The notes beneath the pieces are model-generated. The model did no database searches. It saw only the letters and a list, made by a program, of their open reading frames with translations, and was not told where the DNA came from. A stretch of 64,000 bases of DNA. Source: Segatella copri. Its GTDB lineage: Bacteria; Bacteroidota; Bacteroidia; Bacteroidales; Bacteroidaceae. Made by a program: the position numbers and the translations under genes. The number at the start of each line of letters is the position of its first letter. Position 1 is the stretch's first letter. The DNA lies in the NCBI RefSeq assembly GCF_015074785.1, contig NZ_CP042465.1:1-64000 (forward strand), written 5' to 3'. Shown one piece after another: positions 1 to 7,788 of the stretch.

Positions 1-2
1 TT

Positions 3-131
3 ATGCGTCGCTTCAAGGCTTCTAGGGAGCGAAAGGCAGAATACATAGCACAAATGGAAAGCGAATGCGTGATGACTATCGCCGCAGAACCGGTAAGGAA
101 GCAGAATCATTTTGTGTATTGTGATGTTTAG
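3..131 (+). CDS. 3' end of a gene entering from the left edge, or a small hypothetical ORF
   Basis: A 42-residue reading frame is open from the very start of the window to a TAG at 129-131. It is rich in charged residues (MRRFKASRERKAEY...) and ends in FVYCDV. The ATG at position 3 may be internal, because the upstream sequence is missing. I recognise no domain. It is followed by an AT-rich spacer and then a clear promoter, which is consistent with this being the end of an upstream transcription unit. Confidence 0.3.
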   Translation: MRRFKASRERKAEYIAQMESECVMTIAAEPVRKQNHFVYCDV

Positions 132-177
132 CCATAAGCCAAGTATAGGTTAATAAATGCATTTTTCTCTTAATTCC

Positions 178-208
178 TTGGTGTTTACGTCAGAAAGTAG
201 TATCTTTG
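178..208 (+). promoter_or_regulatory. Bacteroidota-type promoter for the decayed operon and retron
   Basis: TTG at 178-180, a 20-bp spacer and TATCTTTG at 201-208 fit the Bacteroidota consensus (TTG around -33, TAnnTTTG around -7). The -33 box extends as TTGGTGTTTAC, close to the TTGGTRGTTTC form seen before several toxin-antitoxin genes in this window. A good ribosome-binding site (AGGAGG) and an ATG at 238 follow. Confidence 0.7.
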
Positions 209-237
209 CAGCAGTCTTTATTATAGGAGGTTATACA

Positions 238-379
238 ATGATAGAAAAAAGAAACATTAGTTATTAAAAGCGATTCCCCAAAGGTAGCAGAGTGGGTGAA
301 GCGTATGAAGGCATATAAGGCAGCTCAGCTGCAAGATATGGCAAAACGAGGATGCGAGGTTTGTGATATAGCTATGTAA
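238..379 (+). pseudogene. Frameshifted small protein (DUF2683-like)
   Basis: An AGGAGG ribosome-binding site precedes the ATG at 238, but the frame stops after nine codons. One base shift in the A-run at about 243-249 restores a ~46-residue protein reading ETLVIKSDSPKVAEW, then WVKRMKAYKAAQ, ending ...CEVCDIAM at the TAA 377-379. That looks like the small KxLxI-type DUF2683 proteins of Bacteroidales (recognised from memory, moderate certainty). The next gene overlaps its stop codon, so the two probably formed an operon. The break could be real decay or a homopolymer sequencing error. Confidence 0.45.
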
Positions 380-889
380 TGGATGCATTTGAATATAGAT
401 TTACAAGCAAGCAAAACGGGTGATATATATCGTGCGAATTCTGAATGATGGAGCGAGATTTTTGTCATCCGAAATAAATTCCGCCTTAGAAAAGTCTGAT
501 GTTGAGGTATGGGGAATATATCTCAACAGAATAGGTAGTTATAAACATGTGACAGGGATTCGGGATTATCACTTATCTCTAATCAAATTTATAGCTTCTT
601 CAGGTCTCATGACAATGCGATATTGTATTATGTATGCGATGATATAGCCGATGTTCCGATGAATGCTCGTAAAAAGGCAGAAGGTTTTTCGGTACAGTAT
701 TATCGTAACAGACTTTTTACAAGTTTGTTTCAAAAGCTTCAAGGGTTATTAGATATGAATGTTGTTGATTTACCAATTTGCATTGATGCTTGTGGTAACG
801 ATATGTATATTCATATAATGGTTCGCGAAGAACAATTGGATGTTGCTAAGAGAATCAAGCAAGACGTGCTTGATGGTTTTAGCAAATAG
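379..889 (+). pseudogene. Multiply frameshifted hypothetical protein, possibly DUF6169-like
   Basis: The frame starting at ATG 379 (MDAFEYRFTSKQNG) breaks almost at once. The remaining homologous-looking sequence runs through two other frames: DGARFLSSEINSALEKSDVE from about 453, then YYVCDDIADVPMN from about 626, ending ...VLDGFSK at 889. At least two or three single-base shifts are needed to rejoin it. The central CDD...P..ARKKAEGF..YYRNRLF block resembles what I remember of the DUF6169 family, but I cannot confirm this. It is directly downstream of the DUF2683-like remnant and upstream of the retron effector. Confidence 0.4.
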
Positions 890-1039
890 GGCACTTTCTT
901 ACCCGCATGAAAGATGAAGATAAGGAATTTTACTCTATTCTTCCGTGTTACTATGTTGAAAGAACAGATGAGGTGAAGGAATGTGCAAAGTAATCCTTCA
1001 CCCTGTAAACGATACAAGAATAACTATTAAAATACTGAC

Positions 1040-1929
1040 ATGTGTAACTCTTGTAATAAGATGGGACGCAGTGTTGACGATATACGATGGACAAGGAAAA
1101 ATTCTGTTTATCTCAGATTTGATTAAAAGTCAAAAAGAGTTTTTGTTGGAAAAAGATGATATTTTAGTGAACTTTATGACTTGTGTGATGATGAAGAACA
1201 ACGTAACCTTGTAAAGCAATTATTGATTAACTTTTCCTTGATGGATGAAGATGTTTATAATCTTTGCCTGAAGGATATGAGTAATAATATTGTAAATCGA
1301 GGTTATTCTTTAGATGAATGCTTGTTGGTAGCTACGGCTCACGACCATTTACCTGATAGTTCACAGAGTGTTTTGCAAGATATAAAATTTTATATGGAAT
1401 TAGCAGGCTTTCCATCTGATAATTATTGTAATAGGTTTGATCGTTGCTTAAAAAAAAGAGACTTTCAGTCAATACGACATTTTTTATTCTTGATGATTTT
1501 GTTGGTAGTGGTAGTACATTGCTGAATCGTAAGGATGAGTTTGAAAGTAAAATGGCTCAAAATGGGAGAGAGTGCTCCCTGCATTTTGTAGTTGCTTCTG
1601 GGATGAGATTTGCCGTTGACCAACTTCGTGAGTTAGGTATTGATGTCTTTTGTGCTTATAAGATGAATAGAGCTATATCTGAAAGCTTTCTTCCCAGCGA
1701 GGTCGAACATAAAATTCAACTTATGTCGTATTTAGAAAGTAAACTAGCTACTATAATAAATGAAACAGAGCTTTCTGATTATCATTTAGGGTACAAACAG
1801 TCTGAGGCTTTGTTTTGTCGAAAGTCCAAAAATGTTCCGAACAATGTGTTTCCTATATTTTGGTGGAAGAGGTACGCAGATAATTCGGATAGAAAAACTT
1901 TGTTTATTAGGTCACAGAGTGGTTATTGA
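1040..1929 (+). pseudogene. Retron-associated phosphoribosyltransferase-like effector, frameshifted
   Basis: Joining three frames gives one protein. MCNSCNKMGRSVDDIRW (from 1040) passes near 1118 into LIKSQKEFLLEKDD, near 1160 into YFSELYDLCDDEEQRNLVKQ, and at the A8 run 1450-1457 into FILDDFVGSGSTLL. The last is the PRPP-binding loop of the PRTase fold (acidic pair, then GSGST). Its place directly upstream of a winged-helix gene, an msr-msd-like RNA and a reverse transcriptase fits retrons that use PRTase-like effectors. As written, the effector is broken at three or more points. An A8 run is a classic assembly-error site, so inactivation is not certain. A 28-codon ORF at 907-990 just upstream has no recognisable role. 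Confidence 0.65.
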
Positions 1930-1931
1930 TA

Positions 1932-2303
1932 ATGGAAATCAAACGTAGATATATAGATTTGTTTCTCTCCTTGGGAAACTGCAGAAATGGGTTATTAGGA
2001 TATACCATTTCTAATAGGTTTGATTTGACCCCTTCTGACGTTATTGCATTTATCATGGAATATCAAAAGAAGGGTCTCATAACCTGCGATGATGAATATC
2101 GTATCAAGATTACTGAGGCAGGTCGTGCAGCGATAGATTCATTATATGAGAATGGTGTAGTAACGGAGTATACTCATGGATCAAAATATTTTGAAGGGAT
2201 GCGTATGGAAAATAGATTGAAGATAAACGAACCATACCTTCCGACAAAAGATTTTTTGAATACTGGAAAGAAAAATAAAGGTGGAGAGAATGTTGGAAAC
2301 TAG
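1932..2303 (+). CDS. Winged-helix DNA-binding protein of the retron
   Basis: 123 residues. The N-terminal half reads YIDLFLSLGNCRNGLLGYTI, then FDLTPSDVIAFIMEYQKKGL, then ITCDDEYRIKITEAGRAAID. This is a typical winged helix with a basic recognition helix and a beta-wing ending in an ITEAGR strand. The start is ATG 1932, two bases after the effector stop codon, so the two are translationally coupled. The last ~24 bases of the gene also form the 5' arm (a1) of the retron RNA at 2280-2484. In known retrons such accessory proteins help silence or assemble the effector; here that role is inferred from position. Confidence 0.65.
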   Translation: MEIKRRYIDLFLSLGNCRNGLLGYTISNRFDLTPSDVIAFIMEYQKKGLITCDDEYRIKITEAGRAAIDSLYENGVVTEYTHGSKYFEGMRMENRLKINEPYLPTKDFLNTGKKNKGGENVGN

Positions 2304-2484
2304 AAAATAGGAGTGTAGTCGCTCCGGCAGGGTTAGGCTTTGCTTTACCCATCGAACACCACGGTGTTCGAAGTCAAAGTCTATCGACTTTGACAGCAAC
2401 AGATTCATCAAAAATGCGATGCATTTTTAACGAATCTGTTGCAGGCGTTGTTAGGAAAGTAGTTCCAGTAATAATTCTCTCCCC
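2280..2484 (+). ncRNA. Retron msr-msd non-coding RNA
   Basis: The segment between the winged-helix gene and the reverse transcriptase has retron RNA architecture. The outer arms are a1 (GGTGGAGAGAATGTTGGAA at 2280-2298) and a2 (2461-2484); GGAGAGAAT pairs perfectly with ATTCTCTCC and TTGGAA with TTCC(A). Inside are short msr-type hairpins: GGAG/CTCC (2310-2325), CGAACACC/GGTGTTCG (2353-2370) and GTCAAAGTC/GACTTTGAC (2373-2394). Then comes one long msd-type hairpin, 2396-2442, made of an 11-bp stem (GCAACAGATTC/GAATCTGTTGC) and an inner stem (AAAAATGC/GCATTTTT). The reverse transcriptase begins 18 bp after a2. The exact branching G and msd boundary are not assigned. Confidence 0.75.
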
Positions 2485-2502
2485 TTTTAACAATATAAGA
2501 TT

Positions 2503-3549
2503 ATGACAGACTTGCAGTTACAAAAGATGATGGAACTTTGGAAGGCTTACTATCGTTCTAGAGGTATAGCTCCTGAGTTTGCCAATCAGTGTTTGGCTTA
2601 TGCTCGTTCTTTGCTAAAGCAAGATATGCCTGTCATATTTGATTTACCACATCTTTGCTTGCTTTTAGGACTAGATGTATCATACTTGCATAGTATAGTG
2701 TATGGTGCAGATAAGCATTACCGTAATTTTTTTATACGAAAGAAAAGTGGTGGTGTTAGAGAGTTGTCTGCACCGCATTATACCCTAAAGTATGTCCAAA
2801 CATGGATATATGAAAATATATTGAGCAAAGTTAAGGTTAACTATTGTGCTCATGGATTTTGTCCGAAGAAATCTATAGTGACTAATGCCAGGGTACATGT
2901 TTCAAACAAATACTTGTTGAAGTTGGATTTGAAGGATTTCTTTCCTTCGATTACGCAAAATCAAGTGATTAATGTTTTTCGTAGTTTAGGCTATAGCAAC
3001 CATGTGGCATTTTACTTAGGTTCCATCTGTTGTGTAGATGGGCATTTGCCACAAGGAGCTCCAACAAGTCCAGCATTGAGTAATATTATTGCTCATCATT
3101 TAGATAATCGCTTATTGGGAGTTGCTAAGAAAATGGGATATAAATATACGCGTTATGCTGATGACTTAGCTTTTTCTGGGGATTTGATAAAACCTGTTTT
3201 TGTGCAATATGTTGTCAGGATTATATCTGAGTGCCATTTCATAGTAAATGCATCTAAGGTAAAGTTGTATAAGGGAAATGGTGCCAAAATATTGACAGGT
3301 GTGAGCTTGGCAAATGGACAAATACGAGTTCCAAGGGAATATCGTCGAAAGTTAGAGCAAGAATTGTATTATATTAGTAACTATGGGCTGGGGGAACATA
3401 TTCGTAGAAGACGTATCAAAAATCCCCATTATTTAGAGTCTGTTATAGGCAAGACGGAGTTCTGGCTAATGCTTGAACCCGAAAATGAATTTGCAAAGCA
3501 ATCATTAGAATATTTAAGAGCATTGTATAATCAAAAATATAATCAATAG
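2503..3549 (+). CDS. Retron reverse transcriptase
   Basis: 348 residues with an intact RT core: motif A LKLDLKDFFPSI (about 139-150), motif B LPQGAPTSPALSNIIAHHLD (about 182-201) and catalytic YADD (218-221). Retron hallmarks are present: an NIIAHH variant of the NAxxH signature near 194, and KILTGVS (about 262-268), corresponding to the VTG motif that recognises the msr. The length is normal for a compact retron RT. It would copy the msd part of the RNA just upstream into multicopy single-stranded DNA joined to the msr. No frameshift is seen here, unlike the effector gene. Start ATG 2503. Confidence 0.9.
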   Translation: MTDLQLQKMMELWKAYYRSRGIAPEFANQCLAYARSLLKQDMPVIFDLPHLCLLLGLDVSYLHSIVYGADKHYRNFFIRKKSGGVRELSAPHYTLKYVQTWIYENILSKVKVNYCAHGFCPKKSIVTNARVHVSNKYLLKLDLKDFFPSITQNQVINVFRSLGYSNHVAFYLGSICCVDGHLPQGAPTSPALSNIIAHHLDNRLLGVAKKMGYKYTRYADDLAFSGDLIKPVFVQYVVRIISECHFIVNASKVKLYKGNGAKILTGVSLANGQIRVPREYRRKLEQELYYISNYGLGEHIRRRRIKNPHYLESVIGKTEFWLMLEPENEFAKQSLEYLRALYNQKYNQ

Positions 3550-3897
3550 ATAGTAATGAATTATATAGAACCACAAAAAGATAAGTCTTTTTTCACATGT
3601 CCACATTGCAATATAGTTTCCTATATGGAGTATGCTAAACATCATTTTCAATCAGATTTTGCACTGAAAAAATTTATGAATATTCTGACGATAGCAAGGT
3701 GTATTAATTGTGGTAAGAAGATACTGTGGATAGATGATGAATATATTTATCCTCAAAAACAGGCGATAGAGCCTAATGAAGATATGCCGTCTTCTGTAAA
3801 GTCATTATTTGAAGAAGCTGGAAATATAATAGGCTCTTCGCAAATTTTGGTGCACATAATGCCCAACTGCAGAATTCTTTAAGAAAGTTTTACATAA

Positions 3898-3980
3898 AAT
3901 GTTAGCGATTGTCCGACAAAAAATGTAAGTTTATTAGTGTTCAAAAAATAAGACTTACAATGGAGACAATCGCTAACATT
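3898..3980 (+). promoter_or_regulatory. 16-bp inverted repeat around the transposase start
   Basis: AATGTTAGCGATTGTC (3898-3913) and its perfect reverse complement GACAATCGCTAACATT (3965-3980) flank the start codon at 3960. In a transcript entering from outside, this stem-loop would hold the initiation region in its loop. This is the arrangement used by several IS to block translation from read-through transcription. The function here is inferred. Confidence 0.5.
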
Positions 3981-5657
3981 TGCAAAGGTACAGAAAATTT
4001 AGGAAACAACCAAACGGATTTAAAATTAAATGCTTTTGAAGTGGGAGAAAACCTCGTTGCTTTCCTCATCCCCCACTTTGCTAATTTCGTTATAATCAAC
4101 TATACCATCACAGAGGATGAAGTGGCACTGACGCTAAAAAGCAAGTCTACTTGCGCTTGCTGTGATCGTTGCCATATCGAGACACATCATACCCGTGGCT
4201 GGCAAAAAAGGAAAGTAACCATGCCTCCGCTCGGTGGAAAACGTTTTACACTGATTTTGTATATGCGTAAATTTCACTGTAAGGCCGATGGTCATTTCTT
4301 TACAGAGCAACAGCCCGATTGGCTCAACAAGTATGCTAGATTTTCCATTGACTGTACAAGACTAATGAACCAAGTGCACTTACAGATGTCATCAGTCTCA
4401 GCTTCCAGAATATTGTCGGATATGGGAATACATTGCTGCCCCAACACATGTATCAATCATCTCAAGAATATAAAACTAGCTTCAGATAGGACGGCAACCA
4501 ACATTGGTATAGACGATTTTGCTAAAAGGAAAGGCTATTCGTATGGTAGTGCCATCGTCAATCATGACACTGGTCAAGTGTTGGAATTGATTGATTCTAG
4601 AGACTCCGAAAAGGTCGCTGAAGTCCTGAGCCTCTATCATCATGTGTCCACCATCACTCGCGATAGGGGCAAGTGTTACATCAAGGCTATAAAGAAGGCT
4701 CTTCCTGCAGCAACTGTTGTCGCAGACAAATTCCATATTATGGAAAATTTGACGAAAGCACTTTTCCCACAAGTCCAAAGCCGCTTCTTGCATGAAAGAA
4801 AACGTTTGTTGGACAAAAGTGAAATTGGTCCCAAACCTCCAGTCTTAGATCAATCCTGGGTGCTACAAGGTATTTATGCATCTTTGGACTCAATGAGTAA
4901 AGACGTGGAAAAAGCTAAAACATTGGCTAAGCGGAAGTTGTGTCTTCAAATGCATGTAAATCAAGAGCTCTCTATAAAGGATATCCATGACAAAACAGGC
5001 TATAGCAGTTGCGAGATTAAGAAACTGCTAGATGCAACTTATGAGAGTTTTCTCAACCCTAGCCAACTATGGGTATATAAAAATGTGAAGTACATATCAG
5101 ATAGAATCTTAGAGAAAAAGACTTTGGAATACTCAGGTGTGGTCAAGGGCGTTCATGGTTCGGGGAAAAAGTATGCAATGAAAATGTTGCTGTCCATTCT
5201 GAGGGAGAAATGGAAAAATGAATATGGGGAGTACAAAGAAAGAATGAGGAAATTTCTATCAAAAGAAAGCATACGAATGGAAGAGCATGATCTTTGGAAC
5301 GCAATTGTACACTTTAATTCAAGACCAAAGACGGAATCTGTCAAGATTTTCATGCAACAAAAAAACATGTATGATTTGAAATACTTTGTCTCCACATTTC
5401 AAGGGATATTGAGTGGAGAGAACAAAATGGGACTATACAAATGGATAAATATGGCCATTGGATGTGGGGTGGATGGAATAGAAAAGTTTGCCATGGGTTT
5501 GCTTGACGACTACCAGGCCATCAAGAATTCCATTACCAGCAAATGGAACAATGGAATTCTTGAAGGAACGGTATGCAAGATAAAAACAGTAAAACGAATT
5601 ATGGCAGGACGAGCCTCCATCACCTTGTTGGAGAAAAAGGTTGCGCTTAAGCTTTAG
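3960..5657 (+). CDS. ISL3-family transposase
   Basis: 565 residues from ATG 3960 (a TTG at 3909 would extend it). The N-terminus carries the ISL3 zinc-finger region, CACCDRCHIETHHTRGW...FHCKADGHFF. The DDE catalytic core follows: NIGIDDFAKRKGYSYGS (first D), VVADKFHIMENL (second D) and, near the C-terminus, SKWNNGILEGTVCKIKTVKR (E within the usual N-G-xxE-G context). The gene is complete and both ends of the element are intact, so the element may still be active. It would catalyse its own cut-and-paste movement. Confidence 0.92.
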   Translation: METIANICKGTENLGNNQTDLKLNAFEVGENLVAFLIPHFANFVIINYTITEDEVALTLKSKSTCACCDRCHIETHHTRGWQKRKVTMPPLGGKRFTLILYMRKFHCKADGHFFTEQQPDWLNKYARFSIDCTRLMNQVHLQMSSVSASRILSDMGIHCCPNTCINHLKNIKLASDRTATNIGIDDFAKRKGYSYGSAIVNHDTGQVLELIDSRDSEKVAEVLSLYHHVSTITRDRGKCYIKAIKKALPAATVVADKFHIMENLTKALFPQVQSRFLHERKRLLDKSEIGPKPPVLDQSWVLQGIYASLDSMSKDVEKAKTLAKRKLCLQMHVNQELSIKDIHDKTGYSSCEIKKLLDATYESFLNPSQLWVYKNVKYISDRILEKKTLEYSGVVKGVHGSGKKYAMKMLLSILREKWKNEYGEYKERMRKFLSKESIRMEEHDLWNAIVHFNSRPKTESVKIFMQQKNMYDLKYFVSTFQGILSGENKMGLYKWINMAIGCGVDGIEKFAMGLLDDYQAIKNSITSKWNNGILEGTVCKIKTVKRIMAGRASITLLEKKVALKL

Positions 5658-6065
5658 CACTATGTGCACCAAAATTTGCGAAGAGCCGAAATATATATGC
5701 CCTTTCTCCTAGGGCTGCATGCGCATTATTGCGTTTGGCTATAGATAAGCTTTGTAATGAATTAGGTGCAAATGACAGAGATATAAATAAAAATATAGGT
5801 GAGTTGGTTTCTAAAGGGCTACCTTTGAAAATCCAACAAGCTTTGGATGTTGTACGAGTTGTTGGTAATAAAGCAGTTCACCCTGGTACCATTGCTTTCG
5901 ACGTGGATGATGAGCATACTGCTATAATGTTGATGAATCTTATAAATATGATAGTTGAATATATGATTAGTCAACCAAAGCAGATAAATGAAATGTTTAA
6001 TCAGTTGCCAGATAGTGTAAAAAAGTCAATTTCTAAACGAGACTCATTAGAGTAGTAAAACAACT

Positions 6066-6170
6066 ATGAGTGAGGACCAATACAACGAATTGATGAAAGC
6101 CAACACAAAGGAGACTTTTGCAAATGCGAAAGGTCTTGTATTAGGCGCTAGTACCGGTACAATACTGTAA
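6066..6170 (+). CDS. Small hypothetical protein (34 aa)
   Basis: It starts ten bases after the DUF4145 stop, at ATG 6066 (MSEDQYNELMKANTKETFAN), and ends in a short hydrophobic GLVLGASTGTIL. It has no recognisable domain. Its position suggests it is the last, possibly truncated, gene of the retron/DUF4145 operon, since repeat DNA begins just behind it. A chance ORF is possible. Confidence 0.35.
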   Translation: MSEDQYNELMKANTKETFANAKGLVLGASTGTIL

Positions 6171-6231
6171 TACTCCATTCTATATCAATGTTGATTTTAT
6201 AAGAATAGGGAGTTGTAAACTGCCCACCCCA

Positions 6232-6415
6232 GGCGGTCCCATCCCGCAAAAACTGGCGAAGACCTTTGATGGTCCGCCAACCTTATAGCGTAGCGGTTCC
6301 GAGCACCGGAGGGCGGTTTCCTTCTTCTCGCCTGAGGAGAGAAGACCGAGATGAGAGGTGGAGCCTTCCTTAATGGTAAGGAAGGACGGGTAGGTTTTCG
6401 AAAATTTTATCATGT
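6232..6415 (+). repeat. Dispersed repeat family A, copy 1
   Basis: It begins GGCGGTCCCATCCCGCA, continues GACCTTTGATGGTCCGCC, then AGCGTAGCGGTTCCGAGC and ends GGAGGGCGGTTTCC, followed by a GAGAGAAG-rich tail. The same module recurs at about 12725, 14035, 17791, 19624 and 22295, and in reverse at 49709-49797 and 62261-62350. GACC-TTTGAT-GGTC inside it can form a small hairpin. It encodes nothing convincing. Confidence 0.85.
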
Positions 6416-6451
6416 CCCTAATCCCATGTAATTATAACTCGAACAAAAAGG

Positions 6452-6573
6452 TGAATGTCAAGGTTGCCTAATTGGCAGCTCTGGCAATACCAATTAATAA
6501 TATGCTTTTTTTGAAAAATGTTGGATGTGCTAACTGCTGAAAATCAGTAGTTACGTTCTAACGGTGATTTACT
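6452..6573 (+). repeat. Repeat family E, copy 1 (122 bp)
   Basis: Nearly identical to 23184-23305. It contains GGCAATACCAATTAATAATA, a poly-T tract, and the palindrome around CTGAAAATCAG, and ends TAACGGTGATTTACT. Its 3' end runs directly into RhuM-like coding debris here and into unrelated sequence at the second copy. It could be the end of a lost mobile element; I cannot name it. Confidence 0.7.
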
Positions 6574-6585
6574 ACTCAAGCACAG

Positions 6586-6720
6586 ATGACGGAGTTGTTT
6601 CGTACAACTCGTAACAATATAACTATGCATATTCGTAACATCTTTAAGGAGAAAGAGTTAGACGAAAAATCAGTATGTAAGGAATCCTTACATACTGCCG
6701 CAGACGGCAAGCAGTCACTT
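6586..6720 (+). pseudogene. RhuM-family fragment
   Basis: The frame from 6586 reads MTELFRTTRNNITMHIRN, then FKEKELDEKSVCKESLHTAA, DGKQ, which is the conserved N-terminal core of RhuM (virulence RhuM) proteins. The sequence before it, VIYYSSTDDGVVSYNS in another frame (6563-6610), matches the usual RhuM start. After about 6720 the similarity ends. RhuM proteins are DNA-binding-like accessory proteins often near R-M and TA genes. A second decayed RhuM lies at 18833-19463. Confidence 0.6.
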
Positions 6721-6785
6721 AGGGCCATCTTGCGTACGTTAATAAAAATGTATACCTTTGCCCCGAATTTTAAATTTGGGACAAA

Positions 6786-6965
6786 ATGAATATAAACGAA
6801 GAAGGCAAGTACTATGCCTCAATGGTTCGTTAGTTTCGAACCGAGTACAAGAGCAAGAACCTTCATGGGGTCTGTAAAGAACAAAATGTAAGCTATACCA
6901 AGATGCTTCATTGTTTGCGTAATGATTCTTATCGTAAGCCAAGTGCCAAGGCAGTGAGTTTGTGA
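6786..6965 (+). pseudogene. IS66-family helper protein remnant with in-frame stop
   Basis: MNINEEGKYYASMVR is followed by an in-frame TAG (6831-6833), then FRTEYKSKNLHGVCKEQNVS, YTKMLHCLRNDSYRKPSAKA. This resembles the small IS66 accessory ORF of Bacteroidales. With the RhuM fragment beside it and an IS66 transposase tail at 61890-62048, it shows IS66 elements once occupied the region. About 250 bp after it, up to the next gene at 7222, I see only fragmentary ORFs with no support. Confidence 0.5.
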
Positions 6966-7221
6966 TGTGTTCCGTAAGATCAAGAAAACGGCAAAAGACA
7001 AATTGGTAGACTTACTCGCTCATAGATGGCAACTGGCAACAGTTACTTCTTGGGCATAAATTCAAATGATTTTTTCTTAAGAGATAATAAAAAAGCATTC
7101 ATTTTAGGGCTTAACGTACCTAAAGTGACCGCTTACACTACTAGTTGTATAGTGTGTATGCAATATAGCTTTTATTCAGATATTGGCGAAGGATTAGAGT
7201 CGAATCCCTAAATTGGTTATT

Positions 7222-7788
7222 ATGATAACGAAACAAGAATTATTGGATAAGATAGAGCAAGCTAATTCTAATGATGAATATTTGCGAATCGTGAGAAAAT
7301 ACATAATACATGGAATTCCTTATGTTTTTAAGGATAATGCAAACCGCTATTATGATTTTCGCGAGCAGATTGCAAACCATTGGCATGTTGGATTTCAAGA
7401 AGTCTTGATATTGGGCTCAGGAAAATTGGGATATAGTTATCATAAGAATTCTGTTTTCTCTGATGAGTCTGATATAGATGTAGCTATTGTAAATCAAAGC
7501 TTGTTTGAAAGTTTTTATTTAGAAATTAGAAATTTTCAATATCGGTTGGAATCTGGTTTGGAAACTTTAACTTCTCATGAAAAATGCGAATATAACCGTT
7601 TCCTATCGTACATGATAAAAGGTTGGATGAGACCCGATATACTTCCTGCAAAAATTACGGGTAAGTTATCTAAAGATGAATGGTTCTCCTATTTTAAGTC
7701 AATATCTTATAATAATAATCTTGCAGGTAACTATAAAGTTTCTGCAGGGTTGTTTAAGAACTTTGACTATATGGAATACTATCCTTAA
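7222..7788 (+). CDS. Nucleotidyltransferase-fold protein with C-terminus replaced by IS sequence
   Basis: About 188 residues from ATG 7222 (a TTG at 7213 is possible). The central LILGSGKLGYSYHKNS, then DESDIDVAIVN, is the Gly-Ser plus DxD active-site pattern of DNA polymerase beta-type nucleotidyltransferases. These are common as toxins or immune effectors that attach nucleotides to RNA or proteins. The IS1380 element inserted at codon MEYY near the end. Rejoining across the 5-bp duplication restores MEYYYTNSIKKLK and a stop eight bases before the DUF262 gene at 9423. Only a few terminal residues changed, so the protein may still work. Confidence 0.65.
   Translation: MITKQELLDKIEQANSNDEYLRIVRKYIIHGIPYVFKDNANRYYDFREQIANHWHVGFQEVLILGSGKLGYSYHKNSVFSDESDIDVAIVNQSLFESFYLEIRNFQYRLESGLETLTSHEKCEYNRFLSYMIKGWMRPDILPAKITGKLSKDEWFSYFKSISYNNNLAGNYKVSAGLFKNFDYMEYYP

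Larger units (their letters stand above)
3832..5687 (+). mobile_element. ISL3-family insertion sequence (1,856 bp, complete)
   Basis: Perfect 27-bp terminal inverted repeats begin GGCTCTTCGCAAATTTTGG at 3832-3858 and have their exact reverse complement at 5661-5687. GAAATATA occurs on both sides (3821-3828 and 5688-5695), consistent with the 8-bp target duplication of ISL3 elements, although three extra bases (ata) sit between the left copy and the element. The element carries one transposase gene and interrupts the DUF4145 gene. Confidence 0.9.
3556..6055 (+). pseudogene. DUF4145-type protein split by the ISL3 insertion
   Basis: The 5' half (3556-3831) encodes a zinc-ribbon start, FFTCPHCN...ARCINCGKK, followed by EDMPSSVKSLFEEAGNI. 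The 3' half resumes at about 5690 in another frame as NIYALSPRAACALLRLAIDK and continues through VVGNKAVHPG to the TAG at 6053-6055. Joined at GAAATATA, they give a ~210-residue protein with the DUF4145 pattern (zinc ribbon, R-A-A-C-A-LLR-A, then N-xx-HPG). DUF4145 genes are frequent in defence islands, and the seven-base gap after the reverse transcriptase suggests it was part of the retron operon. The IS splits it, so it is presumed inactive. Confidence 0.75.

Noticed and set aside
2503..3549. Reverse transcriptase of a diversity-generating retroelement or group II intron
   Set aside because: No template/variable repeat pair, no maturase domain; the NIIAHH and LTG motifs and the upstream RNA fit a retron.
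3909..3959. Upstream TTG start for the ISL3 transposase
   Set aside because: The extension lies in the inverted repeat and adds a basic stretch unlike the family's N-terminus; ATG 3960 fits better.
7180..7206. tRNA T-arm-like sequence GGATTAGAGTCGAATCCC
   Set aside because: The loop is not TTCRANN, and no acceptor, D or anticodon arm can be folded around it.
7026..7211. 61-aa plus-strand frame MATGNSYFLGINSNDFF...
   Set aside because: Debris between IS66/RhuM remnants and the nucleotidyltransferase gene; no ribosome-binding site and no similarity that I recognise.
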